DNA from: an uncultured Kiritimatiellota bacterium
GTDB lineage: Bacteria > Verrucomicrobiota > Kiritimatiellia > RFP12 > UBA1067
Direction: 5' to 3'
NCBI GenBank assembly: GCA_934654805.1
Contig: CAKUGW010000025.1
Location: 1-29,118 of the forward strand
DNA length: 29,118 nucleotides
Shown here: one piece after another, positions 1 to 6,894 of the stretch
Position numbering within the stretch: position 1 is the stretch's first letter
How the letters are laid out: each line of letters opens with the position of its first letter
Notes under the pieces: generated by a model
Databases searched by the model: none
Seen by the model: only the letters and a program-made list of their open reading frames with translations
What the model was told of the DNA's origin: nothing
Made by a program: the position numbers and the translations under genes

Positions 1-71
1 TCAGTATGCCATTATCCTTACTGAGTAGATTCCTTTCATTCTACAAGTTCAGCCAAGCTTGCTTGGCGCAC
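1..71 (-). mobile_element. Group II intron, 5' end (partial, runs off left edge)
   Basis: Read on the minus strand from position 71, the sequence begins GTGCGCC, the usual 5' end of bacterial group II introns. Three successive hairpins follow, as at the start of domain I: GCCAAG/CTTGGC (67-52), GTAGA/TCTAC around an ATGAAAGGAA loop (44-25), and TCAGTA/TACTGA (24-1). The order, hairpin then CTAC then TC-GTAAG-GATAA, resembles my memory of the 5' end of the Lactococcus Ll.LtrB intron. The stretch is AT-rich compared with its neighbours. The rest of the intron, including any reverse transcriptase/maturase, lies outside the window. The 5' splice site is placed between the G of an ATG (72) and the G at 71. 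The match is to a motif and fold recalled from the family, not to an alignment. Confidence 0.8.
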
Positions 72-89
72 CATGCTCAGCTTCTCCTT
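72..89 (-). promoter_or_regulatory. Shine-Dalgarno and start codon of a gene interrupted by the intron
   Basis: On the minus strand AAGGAG (89-84) stands 9 nt before ATG (74-72), and the intron 5' end follows that ATG directly. This looks like the translation start of a gene 45 nt downstream of the glycoside hydrolase gene, with the intron inserted right after the initiator codon. The second exon is not joined to it within the window, so the gene cannot be named from here. It could be lpxB itself if the two window ends are joined by a single intron, because lpxB at the other edge lacks exactly its start codon. Confidence 0.6.
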
Positions 90-119
90 TTTCGCTTGGG
101 TTTTGGTGTCGTTTGGATT

Positions 120-2126
120 CTATTTCAAAAGCCGTACATCCTTGAGCCAAAATGTCATCTTCGAGCCTTTCGGGTTGGCCCCGAGCTGAAGCGCCGTCGG
201 CGGCTTGTCAAAGGTCAGGTGCCCGAGATCAACCAGGCGCGTCTCCCAGACGTGGATGGGCGCGTCGTAGGGAATCAGCGTCAGGGGCCTCCCAGGCTCC
301 GAGACCATGACGTACTGCCCGAAAAAGTCGTTCTCGACCTTGTCCTGCGCCGTCTTGACGGCGAACTCAAGCTTCTTCGCCCCGACAAGCGTCTCGTCCG
401 GCAAGGCGAGGCCGTAGATCGGATAGAACCAGCGGTCAACACCTTCTTTCCACGCGAGGTCAAAGCGCAGCGCACCCTCTTTCTCGTCCCATGCGCACGA
501 ACAGGACTCGGCGCTCGTGTTCCGCCGCCAGCGCGACGGCGTACGCCAGTCCAGCTCGACGACGCGACAGGTGTCGAGAAAACGCTTCTGAAGCCGGATC
601 GGGAGGACTAGGCGCGAGATGCGCCGTCCACCGAAGACGCCACCGATCTTCAGGTTAAAGTCATGCCCCGGCTCGCTTTCGGGCGGGTCATAGGTCGCTT
701 CAAACGCAAACGAGCCCTGCGCGGGGACGGACATCTCCGACGGCAGGCCGCGCAGCACGCCGTTTTCCGTCTCCAGGCGTCCCGCAAGGGCCTTTTCGGA
801 GAAGTTCCAGACCCGCACGGCGAGCCGCCGCGAATCGGCGACGCTCTCGGCCAATGTCCGATTCCGCGAGACCGAGAAGTCCGACGGATTCAGGTCGACC
901 TGAAGGACGACCCGCCGCTCGAGGTCTGCCGCGGCCGTGACAGGCGTCCATGCGCCCGGCGAGGTCGCGGGCCGCGTCACGCGCGGCGCCGCCTTGAGCC
1001 CCGCGACATAGCACGGGAAGCGCGTGACGGGAATCTCGAACACGCCGTCTCGCGCAGTCACTGCGGACCTTCCGCCGACGATGTCCGTGACCGAGCAGGC
1101 GGCGAGTCCGGCGGCCTCCAGGGAAAGCGTCGCCGTGCCGCGCGCGCTCAGCGCGGCCGTCGCCATCGAGCCGACTGCCTCGTCAACCTCAGAAAGTCCC
1201 CAGCACGCGAGGGTGTAGGTTCCGTCCGGCTGGCGGAAGACAAAGGCGCGAACGCCGTCCGGAGCCTCCGCCTCGCCCAGGAGCTTTGCCGTGCCAAGCT
1301 GTCCGCAGAGGGCCGAGAACGCGCAGAAAGCGGGCTTCACGCTGCCGTCGCGCCGCAAAAGGCCCCAGTCCTTCTTGCCGCCCGCCTCACTGTACGCCGC
1401 GAAGACGAAATGGAAGTCAATCGCCGTTCCGCGCTGGAGATGGAGGATCTGCGACTTCGGGACGAACTCGCAGACGATCGCCTCCTGTTCGGGCGTGTGC
1501 GCGGCACAGTCGGCGCGAACGGACGGCGCTTTCGCGTTTCCCTCGAGAAAAGTGCCGGATTCCGTGATGATCCGGGCGCGTCCGGGCATTCCGGCACGCG
1601 CGAGATAGCGCTCGAGGTCGTCGTGATAGGCATCGTGGTCGGACGGCGGCAGGTAGACGTGCGTGTTGTAGACATCGCAATAGTCCTTTAGACCGTTCGC
1701 CGCCAGGCAGGCGTCGTAGACGCCGCGCCGGACTGCGCTCACCGCGCCGTTCGCGACAAGCCGCGCGCCGCCGGCGCGAAAGCCCAGGTAGGCCGCCTTC
1801 ATCGCGGACATGTAGTCCCAGACCGGCGCGCCGCTGAACGTCGTGTCCTCCTCGTTCCAGAACTCCCAGCACATCACGTCATCGCCGAAGTTCGCGCCCG
1901 CCGCCTTGCAAAAGGCGTACAGCGCGGCGAGATCGCGCGGCAGCCCCTTTTCGGGCCGCGCGAACGCGGGCGCGTCGTGAAAGACATCCGTCACCGTCAG
2001 CCCGCGCGCGCGCAGCATCCGGGCGCGCTCGAGGTAAAAAGTCAGGCGCAGCCCCGCCCCAGCCTTCGGCTGCGTCTCCGACCAGGAGAGGCGCTCGCGG
2101 ACGTGCGTGACGCCGGAAAGGGCCAA
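120..2126 (-). CDS. Clan GH-A glycoside hydrolase, catalytic and C-terminal part (downstream of an in-frame stop)
   Basis: A 668-residue frame with a (beta/alpha)8-type catalytic region followed by beta-rich domains. Landmarks of a retaining clan A hydrolase are visible: WEFWNEED, whose Glu after Asn (E92) is the likely acid/base, and IITESGTF with a likely nucleophile (E189). Residues from about 380 to the end look like accessory beta-sandwich domains. The first possible start is TTG (2126), but the frame is open and protein-like upstream (SPFGVDAAFSW and onward) back to a TGA at 2234-2232. The true N-terminus is therefore in the frame at 2597-2232, and this piece lacks the first beta strands of the barrel. 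I cannot assign the exact GH family or substrate. It lies directly downstream of a XylR-like regulator gene, which suggests sugar-controlled expression. Confidence 0.75.
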   Translation of the reverse strand: MALSGVTHVRERLSWSETQPKAGAGLRLTFYLERARMLRARGLTVTDVFHDAPAFARPEKGLPRDLAALYAFCKAAGANFGDDVMCWEFWNEEDTTFSGAPVWDYMSAMKAAYLGFRAGGARLVANGAVSAVRRGVYDACLAANGLKDYCDVYNTHVYLPPSDHDAYHDDLERYLARAGMPGRARIITESGTFLEGNAKAPSVRADCAAHTPEQEAIVCEFVPKSQILHLQRGTAIDFHFVFAAYSEAGGKKDWGLLRRDGSVKPAFCAFSALCGQLGTAKLLGEAEAPDGVRAFVFRQPDGTYTLACWGLSEVDEAVGSMATAALSARGTATLSLEAAGLAACSVTDIVGGRSAVTARDGVFEIPVTRFPCYVAGLKAAPRVTRPATSPGAWTPVTAAADLERRVVLQVDLNPSDFSVSRNRTLAESVADSRRLAVRVWNFSEKALAGRLETENGVLRGLPSEMSVPAQGSFAFEATYDPPESEPGHDFNLKIGGVFGGRRISRLVLPIRLQKRFLDTCRVVELDWRTPSRWRRNTSAESCSCAWDEKEGALRFDLAWKEGVDRWFYPIYGLALPDETLVGAKKLEFAVKTAQDKVENDFFGQYVMVSEPGRPLTLIPYDAPIHVWETRLVDLGHLTFDKPPTALQLGANPKGSKMTFWLKDVRLLK

Positions 2127-2231
2127 GAGGTCGGCCGTCGTCCGAAATGTGTCGCCGCCGTTCCACGGGCAGTCAAAGCTGCCGCGAGACGCGCACCAGC
2201 TGAAGGCCGCGTCAACCCCGAAAGGGCTCGT

Positions 2232-2597
2232 TCAGCCCCGAGGGCGCGCGTGCGGATCCGGCACGACGGCGAACGTCGCTTCCGCCGGGTTTCCATCCGT
2301 ACACGCGACGCGCAGACGCCAATAGCCAACGCCCGGGCTCTTGAACGTCAGCCGCTCGCCAGCATCCCAATCGCCACGCAATGAAAGCCGTCCAAAGAAG
2401 TCTCTCACCTCATACGGCCCGCAGATGCGCGCGGACAGTCGTTTGAACACGATGTCGGATTCCGCGACGAACACGCCGCCCGGCGCCGACGGCAGCATCT
2501 CCCGGCGCGCGACGGACGGTTCCGCGTCCGCCGCAGACGAATCGGCGCACACAATGCCCGCTGCCAGGCAGACAATCACAGCAATCAGAAAGTTCAT
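2232..2597 (-). CDS. N-terminal fragment of the glycoside hydrolase (signal peptide and beta domain)
   Basis: This 121-residue frame starts at ATG 2597 with a clear signal peptide: a short N-region, a hydrophobic core FLIAVIVCLAAGIV, and likely cleavage after CADSSA. A beta-rich segment follows, of the kind that precedes the barrel in secreted glycosidases. It ends at TGA 2234-2232, and the same frame continues without shift into the catalytic domain. Alone it would be a secreted fragment without catalytic residues. The -10 element at 2609-2604 stands only 6 nt from the ATG, so the mRNA is probably leaderless. Confidence 0.65.
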   Translation of the reverse strand: MNFLIAVIVCLAAGIVCADSSAADAEPSVARREMLPSAPGGVFVAESDIVFKRLSARICGPYEVRDFFGRLSLRGDWDAGERLTFKSPGVGYWRLRVACTDGNPAEATFAVVPDPHARPRG

Positions 2598-2603
2598 GCC
2601 GAT

Positions 2604-2612
2604 AGTATAGCA
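2604..2612 (-). promoter_or_regulatory. Extended -10 promoter of the glycoside hydrolase gene
   Basis: TGCTATACT reads on the minus strand at 2612-2604 and fits the TGnTATAAT extended -10. Only ATCGGC separates it from the ATG, so a normal start point falls at or next to the A of the start codon, predicting a leaderless transcript. No good -35 is visible at 17 nt spacing. Confidence 0.55.
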
Positions 2613-2697
2613 AATCTAACGGCAAAGGAGTTCCATTATTGCGCAAAAATAATCGCCTGTTTCACGCAACGCCGCCAGCAGCGGCATGGCCCTTTGG

Positions 2698-3849
2698 CTA
2701 CAGCCCGCCCACGGCCTCCGCGCGCCAGGCGCGCATGGACTTGCCGTAATGCGCCTGAAATGCGGCACGAAGCGCGGCGGGGGACTTCCATCCGCAGAGC
2801 TGGGCGATGGGGATGATCTCCTGACGCGGATTGCGCAGGAGGTTCTCGACTTGCTCCAAACGCACCATGAGAATCTCCTCATGGATGGAATGGCCCGTCT
2901 CGCGGCGAAAGACGATTTCCGCCATGCGCCGCCGAAGGCCCATGACCGCCGCGACCATCGGGACTGTCACGCCCTCGCACGCGGTGCGGCGGATGTAGAC
3001 GATGGCCTTGTTCACGCGGCAATCGCCCAGTCTGAACCGCCGCGTGGACAGGCGCCGAACCACGGATGTCACGCCAAACACAAGCCGGACGTCCGTCAAG
3101 TCCGGATTCCTGATGCATTCGTCCAGGAGCTGCGCGCAGAGGTAGCCGCCCCGCTCAAAGTCCAGTCCCACGGACGTGAGCGAAGGCGTCGTCCGCTCGC
3201 AGATGACGGGGTCGTCGTCAACGCCCACGACCGCCAGCTCGTCGGGCACGCAGATTCCCGAGACCGCCGCCTGCTGAAGCACCTGTTCCGCGACGGGATC
3301 ATGCACGGCGAAAAGACCGCACGGCTTGGGGAGCTCTTTCAGCCAGGCCCCCAGCGCCGCGCGCCAGCGCGCCTCTGAAGCCTTTCGCGGGCCGACAAAG
3401 ACCTGGCACGCCTTGCCGTGCAGCCGAATGACCGACTGGAACGACTCGCGCCGGATCTCGCTCCAGAACCGAGGCTTCTGCCAGCCCACGAACGCGTAGT
3501 GGGGCAGGTCCAGCGACAGCAGCTCCTTTGCCGCAGCCTCGCCGACCTGCGCATTGTTCGAGTTGACGTACAGCGCACGCCCCTTCTCGCCGTCGGGGTC
3601 CTCGTCAAGGTAGACAAGCGGAATCTCGCCGACCGTCTCGTGCGAAAGCTCCGGCACGCCGCCCGCACATTCGGCGATGATGCCGATCGGCTTCCAGAAG
3701 TCGATCACGCCCTTGACGTCCAGCAGACGGTTGTCTCGTTCGATGACCTGGACATTCCAGCCGCGCCGTTCGGCAAAACGCCGCGCCCCGGCAATGCGGT
3801 TCGCGCAGATGTACTTGTTGGAATAGACGAAGAAGAGAATCGTTTTCAT
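2698..3849 (-). CDS. XylR-like transcriptional regulator (sugar-binding domain plus AraC HTH)
   Basis: A 383-residue cytoplasmic regulator. Residues 1 to about 260 look like a periplasmic-binding-protein/LacI-type effector domain (opening MKTILFFVYSNKYICANRI, then VVGVDDDPVICE and SLTSVGLDFERGG). The last 100 residues carry an AraC-type double helix-turn-helix (IAQLCGWKSPAALRAAFQAHYGKS). This layout is that of the xylose regulator XylR, and such proteins usually act as sugar-responsive activators. The start is the ATG at 3849: it forms an ATGA overlap with the stop of the upstream transporter gene, and the conserved opening begins there. An in-frame start further upstream (3942) would add 31 unlikely residues. 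The glycoside hydrolase gene just downstream is a natural target, by inference. Confidence 0.85.
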   Translation of the reverse strand: MKTILFFVYSNKYICANRIAGARRFAERRGWNVQVIERDNRLLDVKGVIDFWKPIGIIAECAGGVPELSHETVGEIPLVYLDEDPDGEKGRALYVNSNNAQVGEAAAKELLSLDLPHYAFVGWQKPRFWSEIRRESFQSVIRLHGKACQVFVGPRKASEARWRAALGAWLKELPKPCGLFAVHDPVAEQVLQQAAVSGICVPDELAVVGVDDDPVICERTTPSLTSVGLDFERGGYLCAQLLDECIRNPDLTDVRLVFGVTSVVRRLSTRRFRLGDCRVNKAIVYIRRTACEGVTVPMVAAVMGLRRRMAEIVFRRETGHSIHEEILMVRLEQVENLLRNPRQEIIPIAQLCGWKSPAALRAAFQAHYGKSMRAWRAEAVGGL

Positions 3850-4994
3850 GACCGTAACCGAGCAAGACTGAGAAAAACCGCCAATGGAAGCAAAAGCGAC
3901 ACAAGGGAAAAGACGGCAACCTCTGGCGTGCAGCCCCCCCACGCACGAACGGCTGAGAGAATCGGCGAGGCCAATGCGCCCGCCGAGATGGACAAGACCA
4001 GAAGAGAGGAGACGGAAGCCGCCGCCGTCGGATGCCGTGACAAGACCGCGTCAAAGACTTGCCCGTACACGTTCGCGAAACCGGCGGCGAACAACGCCAC
4101 GCCGACAAGACACGCGAAATAGCCCCCGAAAGCCGTCATCAGCCCCGTACCCGTCACCGCCACCAGCACAGACGGAAGAAACGTCCGCCGGGCGTCCAGC
4201 CGCCGAAAGAGCCACATCCCGCCCAGCATCACGGGCAACTTGACGCCGAACAGGACCGCATACACGAGAGCCACGGCGATCTCCCCCGACCCGAAACGCC
4301 GCGCCACCACGTCCGGGACGGACAGGTTGAACAGGACGTCCGCGACAATCGCCACGGCGAAGGCCGCCATCGCCGCGACTGCGACCGGGTCGGACAGCAC
4401 GCGGCGCACGTCACGCCCGAAAGCCCCCATCGGCTTCATCTGCGGCGCGCGCGGCAGCGGGCACGGCGAACGCATCAAGCGAATCTCACAAGCCGCGAGA
4501 GCGACGAAAGGCGCGAGCGCCAACGGCCAGAAGCCCACGGAAGACGCAAGCGCCACGGCAAAGGGAAACGCGACCGCCATCAGCGTCTTGACGAACAGGC
4601 CGCCCGTCAGGACGCCCGCCAGACGACCAGCAGGAAACGACTCCGCCATCCAGACGGGCGCAGCGACTTGAAGAACCACGTTCGCGAAACCGGCAAGGGC
4701 AACCCCGAGAACGGCAAAAGACCGGCTCGACGCGCCGACGGCCAACGCGACGCAGGCGAGCGCGGACAAGAGGGCCGACCACCCGACGATCCGGCCGCCG
4801 CCCCACGTCAGGCAAAGCGCGCCCGCCGGAAGTGGGAGCACGGCAAACCAGAAGAAGAAGAGCGAAGACGAGAAGCCCGACAGGCCAAGCTTCGCCGACA
4901 GGACCCCGAGGGCATCCGCCAGGGCCATTACGGCATACAGGCGAACGATCGAGTTCCGCAAGCCGCAAAGCCCTTGCTGCCCGTCCGCCCGCAT
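3846..4994 (-). CDS. MFS-like membrane transporter
   Basis: About 382 residues, almost wholly hydrophobic, with some 11-12 predicted membrane helices and the two-bundle spacing of the major facilitator superfamily. Examples are LYAVMALADALGVLSAKLGL near the N-terminus, and a central charged loop (IRLMRSPCPLPRAPQMKPMG) between halves. No substrate signature is recognisable. It lies between apt and the XylR-like regulator, overlapping the latter by ATGA, so a sugar, glycoside or nucleobase substrate is the natural guess. I chose the ATG at 4994; TTG at 5015 and ATG at 4928 are alternatives, the latter cutting into the first helix. Confidence 0.75.
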   Translation of the reverse strand: MRADGQQGLCGLRNSIVRLYAVMALADALGVLSAKLGLSGFSSSLFFFWFAVLPLPAGALCLTWGGGRIVGWSALLSALACVALAVGASSRSFAVLGVALAGFANVVLQVAAPVWMAESFPAGRLAGVLTGGLFVKTLMAVAFPFAVALASSVGFWPLALAPFVALAACEIRLMRSPCPLPRAPQMKPMGAFGRDVRRVLSDPVAVAAMAAFAVAIVADVLFNLSVPDVVARRFGSGEIAVALVYAVLFGVKLPVMLGGMWLFRRLDARRTFLPSVLVAVTGTGLMTAFGGYFACLVGVALFAAGFANVYGQVFDAVLSRHPTAAASVSSLLVLSISAGALASPILSAVRAWGGCTPEVAVFSLVSLLLPLAVFLSLARLRS

Positions 4995-5028
4995 GCCGAC
5001 CCGCCCCCGCGCCAACCGCCGCGCCCGG

Positions 5029-5556
5029 CTACTTGCCCGGATACTTCACGAGCGAGGCGACGTCGTAGTCCTTGAGCGCGTTCGCCCGCGCGGCGAAGCC
5101 CTCGAGCTCGATCGGGAAGATCATCTTCACGACGGTGCCGCCGAGGCGCTCGACGAGCTTCGCCGCCGCGCGGGCCGTGCCGCCCGTCGCAAGGAGGTCG
5201 CCGACGATCACGACGCGCTGGCCCGGCTTCACGGCGTCCGCATGCATGTGCAGCTCGGCCCGGCCGTATTCGAGGTCGTAGGACTCGGAGATCGTCTCGC
5301 GCGGCAGCTTGCCCGGCTTGCGGATCGGCACGAACGCCGTGCGGAAGCGGTCGGCGAGCGCCGCGCCGAAGATGAAGCCGCGCGACTCCGGCGCGGCCAC
5401 GAGATCGAATTCGCAGTCGGCGAGAAGCCCCGTCGCGCGGTCGAGGACGAGCTGGAAGCCGTCCGGCGACTCGAGGATTCCCGTCACGTCGCGAAACAGG
5501 ACGCCCTCTTTCGGGAAGTCCTGGATCGCCTTGACGTAGTTGTCGAGTTTCTTCAT
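5029..5556 (-). CDS. apt: Adenine phosphoribosyltransferase
   Basis: A 175-residue cytosolic enzyme of purine salvage: adenine + PRPP gives AMP + PPi. The family opening FPKEGVLFRDVT is at residues 14-25, the PESRGFIFG segment near 57-64, and the PRPP-binding motif VVIVGDLLATGGTA at 115-128. Length is normal for Apt (170-185). The start at ATG 5556 gives the usual N-terminus and stands 8 nt from an extended -10 element with no Shine-Dalgarno, suggesting a leaderless mRNA. It is the first gene of a probable apt-MFS-regulator unit, with 34 nt before the transporter start. Confidence 0.93.
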   Translation of the reverse strand: MKKLDNYVKAIQDFPKEGVLFRDVTGILESPDGFQLVLDRATGLLADCEFDLVAAPESRGFIFGAALADRFRTAFVPIRKPGKLPRETISESYDLEYGRAELHMHADAVKPGQRVVIVGDLLATGGTARAAAKLVERLGGTVVKMIFPIELEGFAARANALKDYDVASLVKYPGK

Positions 5557-5564
5557 TTCGGCAT

Positions 5565-5573
5565 ATTATACCA
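5565..5573 (-). promoter_or_regulatory. Extended -10 promoter of apt
   Basis: TGGTATAAT at 5573-5565 (minus strand) is a perfect TGn-TATAAT. The 8 nt ATGCCGAA separate it from the apt ATG, leaving a leader of about 0-2 nt and no room for a ribosome-binding site. No -35 is evident, as expected for an extended -10 promoter. Confidence 0.65.
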
Positions 5574-5624
5574 TAATTCTCCGACCCGCCTGAGGATGCC
5601 ACCCTATCCCAGCCATGCGGACGG

Positions 5625-5636
5625 GAAAACGTTTTC
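5625..5636. promoter_or_regulatory. Palindrome GAAAACGTTTTC upstream of apt, LacI/PurR-type operator candidate
   Basis: A perfect 12-bp palindrome centred on CG, about 55 bp upstream of the apt -10. LacI/GalR-family operators, including the E. coli PurR box with core AAACGTTT, have this form. Its place before a purine-salvage gene fits such a role, but no repressor of that family is encoded in the window, so the assignment is tentative. Confidence 0.35.
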
Positions 5637-5706
5637 AGGCCCGCCCGAAGGCGCCACGGACTTCCTCCGCGCCCCCGGCCGCACCCGCCCCCGTCGGCAG
5701 GGCGTG

Positions 5707-6894
5707 TCACCCCGCAGCCGCCGTCCGCATCTTCTGCATCCGCTCGACGGCGAGGCGGATCTTCTCCAGCGACGTCGCGTACGACATGCGGACGAAGCCC
5801 GCGCCGCACGGGCCGAACGCGCGGCCCGGCACGACGGCGACGCCGTAGTCGTTCAGGAGCTTCAGCGCGAAGTCCTCGTCCGAGAGCCCCGTCACGCGGA
5901 TGTCGGCGAAGATGTAGAACGCGCCCTGCGGCATCCGCGTCTTCAGCCCCATCGCGTTGAGCGCGGGCACGAGGTAGTCGCGGCGGCGGCGGTACTCGCG
6001 GCGCATGCGCGCGACCTCCTTGTCGCCATGGTCCATCGCCTCGACGCCCGCCGCCTGCGAGAGCGTCGGGGCGGACATGATGCCGTACTGGTGAATCTTC
6101 ATCATCGCGTCGATGACGTCGGCGGGCCCGCAGGCGTAGCCGAGCCGGAAGCCCGTCATCGCCCACGACTTCGAGAAGCCGTTCAGGAGGATCACGCGGT
6201 CGCGGCAGTCGGGGAACGACGCGAACGAGGGCAGCCGCGCGTCGTCCGCCTCCGCCGCCGCGTAGTTCAGCTCCGAATACACCTCGTCGGCCAGGATCAG
6301 CAGGTCGTGCCGCGCGGCGAACGCGAGGATCGCGCGCATGTCGTCGCGCGAGAGGACGGCCCCCGTCGGGTTGCACGGGAAGTTGAGGAGGATCGCCTTC
6401 GTCTTCGGCGTCACCTTCCTTTCCAGCGCCTCGACCGTCAGGCGGAACTCGTCCTCGACGCGCGTCTCGACGCAGACCGGCACGGCGTGCGCGAGGCGGA
6501 TCGTCGGCGCATACGAGACGAAGCACGGCTCGTGGTAGAGGATCTCGTCGCCGGGCGAGCAGATCGCCCGGATCGCGAGGTCGATGGCCTCCGACACGCC
6601 GACCGTGACGAGGATTTCCCTCTTCCAGTCGAACGTCGCGTCGAAGCGGCGCGCGAGGTAGCGCGCGATCGCCTGGCGCAGTTCGGGCGTGCCGAGGTTC
6701 GAGGTGTAGTGCGTGCCGCCGTCCTCCAGGCACGTCACGGCCGCGCGCGCGATGTGCCAGGGCGTGTCGAAGTCCGGCTCGCCGACGCCGAGCGAGACGA
6801 CGTCCCTGCGCTGGGCGACGATGTCGAAGAACTTGCGGATGCCGCTTTTCGGCAGCGCCGCGACGTGCGGCGCGACTCTCGTTCGTGCGTTCAC
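5707..6894 (-). CDS. PLP-dependent class I/II aminotransferase
   Basis: A 395-residue fold-type I aminotransferase of the aspartate/alanine aminotransferase-like group. Seen: SLGVGEPDFDTP near residue 34; NPTG at 175-178; ADEVYSEL with the Asp (203) that contacts the pyridine nitrogen; SKSWAMTGFRLGY with the Schiff-base lysine at 242; and a C-terminal VRMSYATS segment. The start is the GTG at 6894: it shares GTGA with the TGA stop of the upstream GH123-like gene, and a family-like N-terminus follows. The frame stays open upstream only as an out-of-phase copy of that gene. The exact amino-acid substrate cannot be told from the sequence. Confidence 0.88.
   Translation of the reverse strand: MNARTRVAPHVAALPKSGIRKFFDIVAQRRDVVSLGVGEPDFDTPWHIARAAVTCLEDGGTHYTSNLGTPELRQAIARYLARRFDATFDWKREILVTVGVSEAIDLAIRAICSPGDEILYHEPCFVSYAPTIRLAHAVPVCVETRVEDEFRLTVEALERKVTPKTKAILLNFPCNPTGAVLSRDDMRAILAFAARHDLLILADEVYSELNYAAAEADDARLPSFASFPDCRDRVILLNGFSKSWAMTGFRLGYACGPADVIDAMMKIHQYGIMSAPTLSQAAGVEAMDHGDKEVARMRREYRRRRDYLVPALNAMGLKTRMPQGAFYIFADIRVTGLSDEDFALKLLNDYGVAVVPGRAFGPCGAGFVRMSYATSLEKIRLAVERMQKMRTAAAG

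Larger units (their letters stand above)
120..2597 (-). pseudogene. Secreted glycoside hydrolase gene interrupted by an in-frame TGA
   Basis: Taken together, the fragments at 2597-2232 and 2231-120 form one gene of about 825 codons: signal peptide, N-terminal beta domain, clan A barrel, C-terminal beta domains. The only interruption is TGA at 2234-2232, and codon phase is kept across it. One substitution restores the protein. A pair of compensating indels around GLNEPF is possible but less simple. TGA is the normal stop of many intact neighbours, including ATGA and GTGA overlaps, so recoding of the whole genome is excluded. A sequencing or assembly error remains possible. A real nonsense mutation would inactivate the enzyme. 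Confidence 0.6.

Noticed and set aside
52..67. GCCAAG-CAAG-CTTGGC hairpin as a transcription terminator of the glycoside hydrolase gene
   Set aside because: No T run follows, and it is better explained as the first hairpin of intron domain I.
2232..2234. TGA as selenocysteine or reassigned codon
   Set aside because: TGA ends many intact neighbours, including ATGA/GTGA overlaps; no hairpin of bacterial SECIS type was seen directly after it, and the family has no known Sec at this position.
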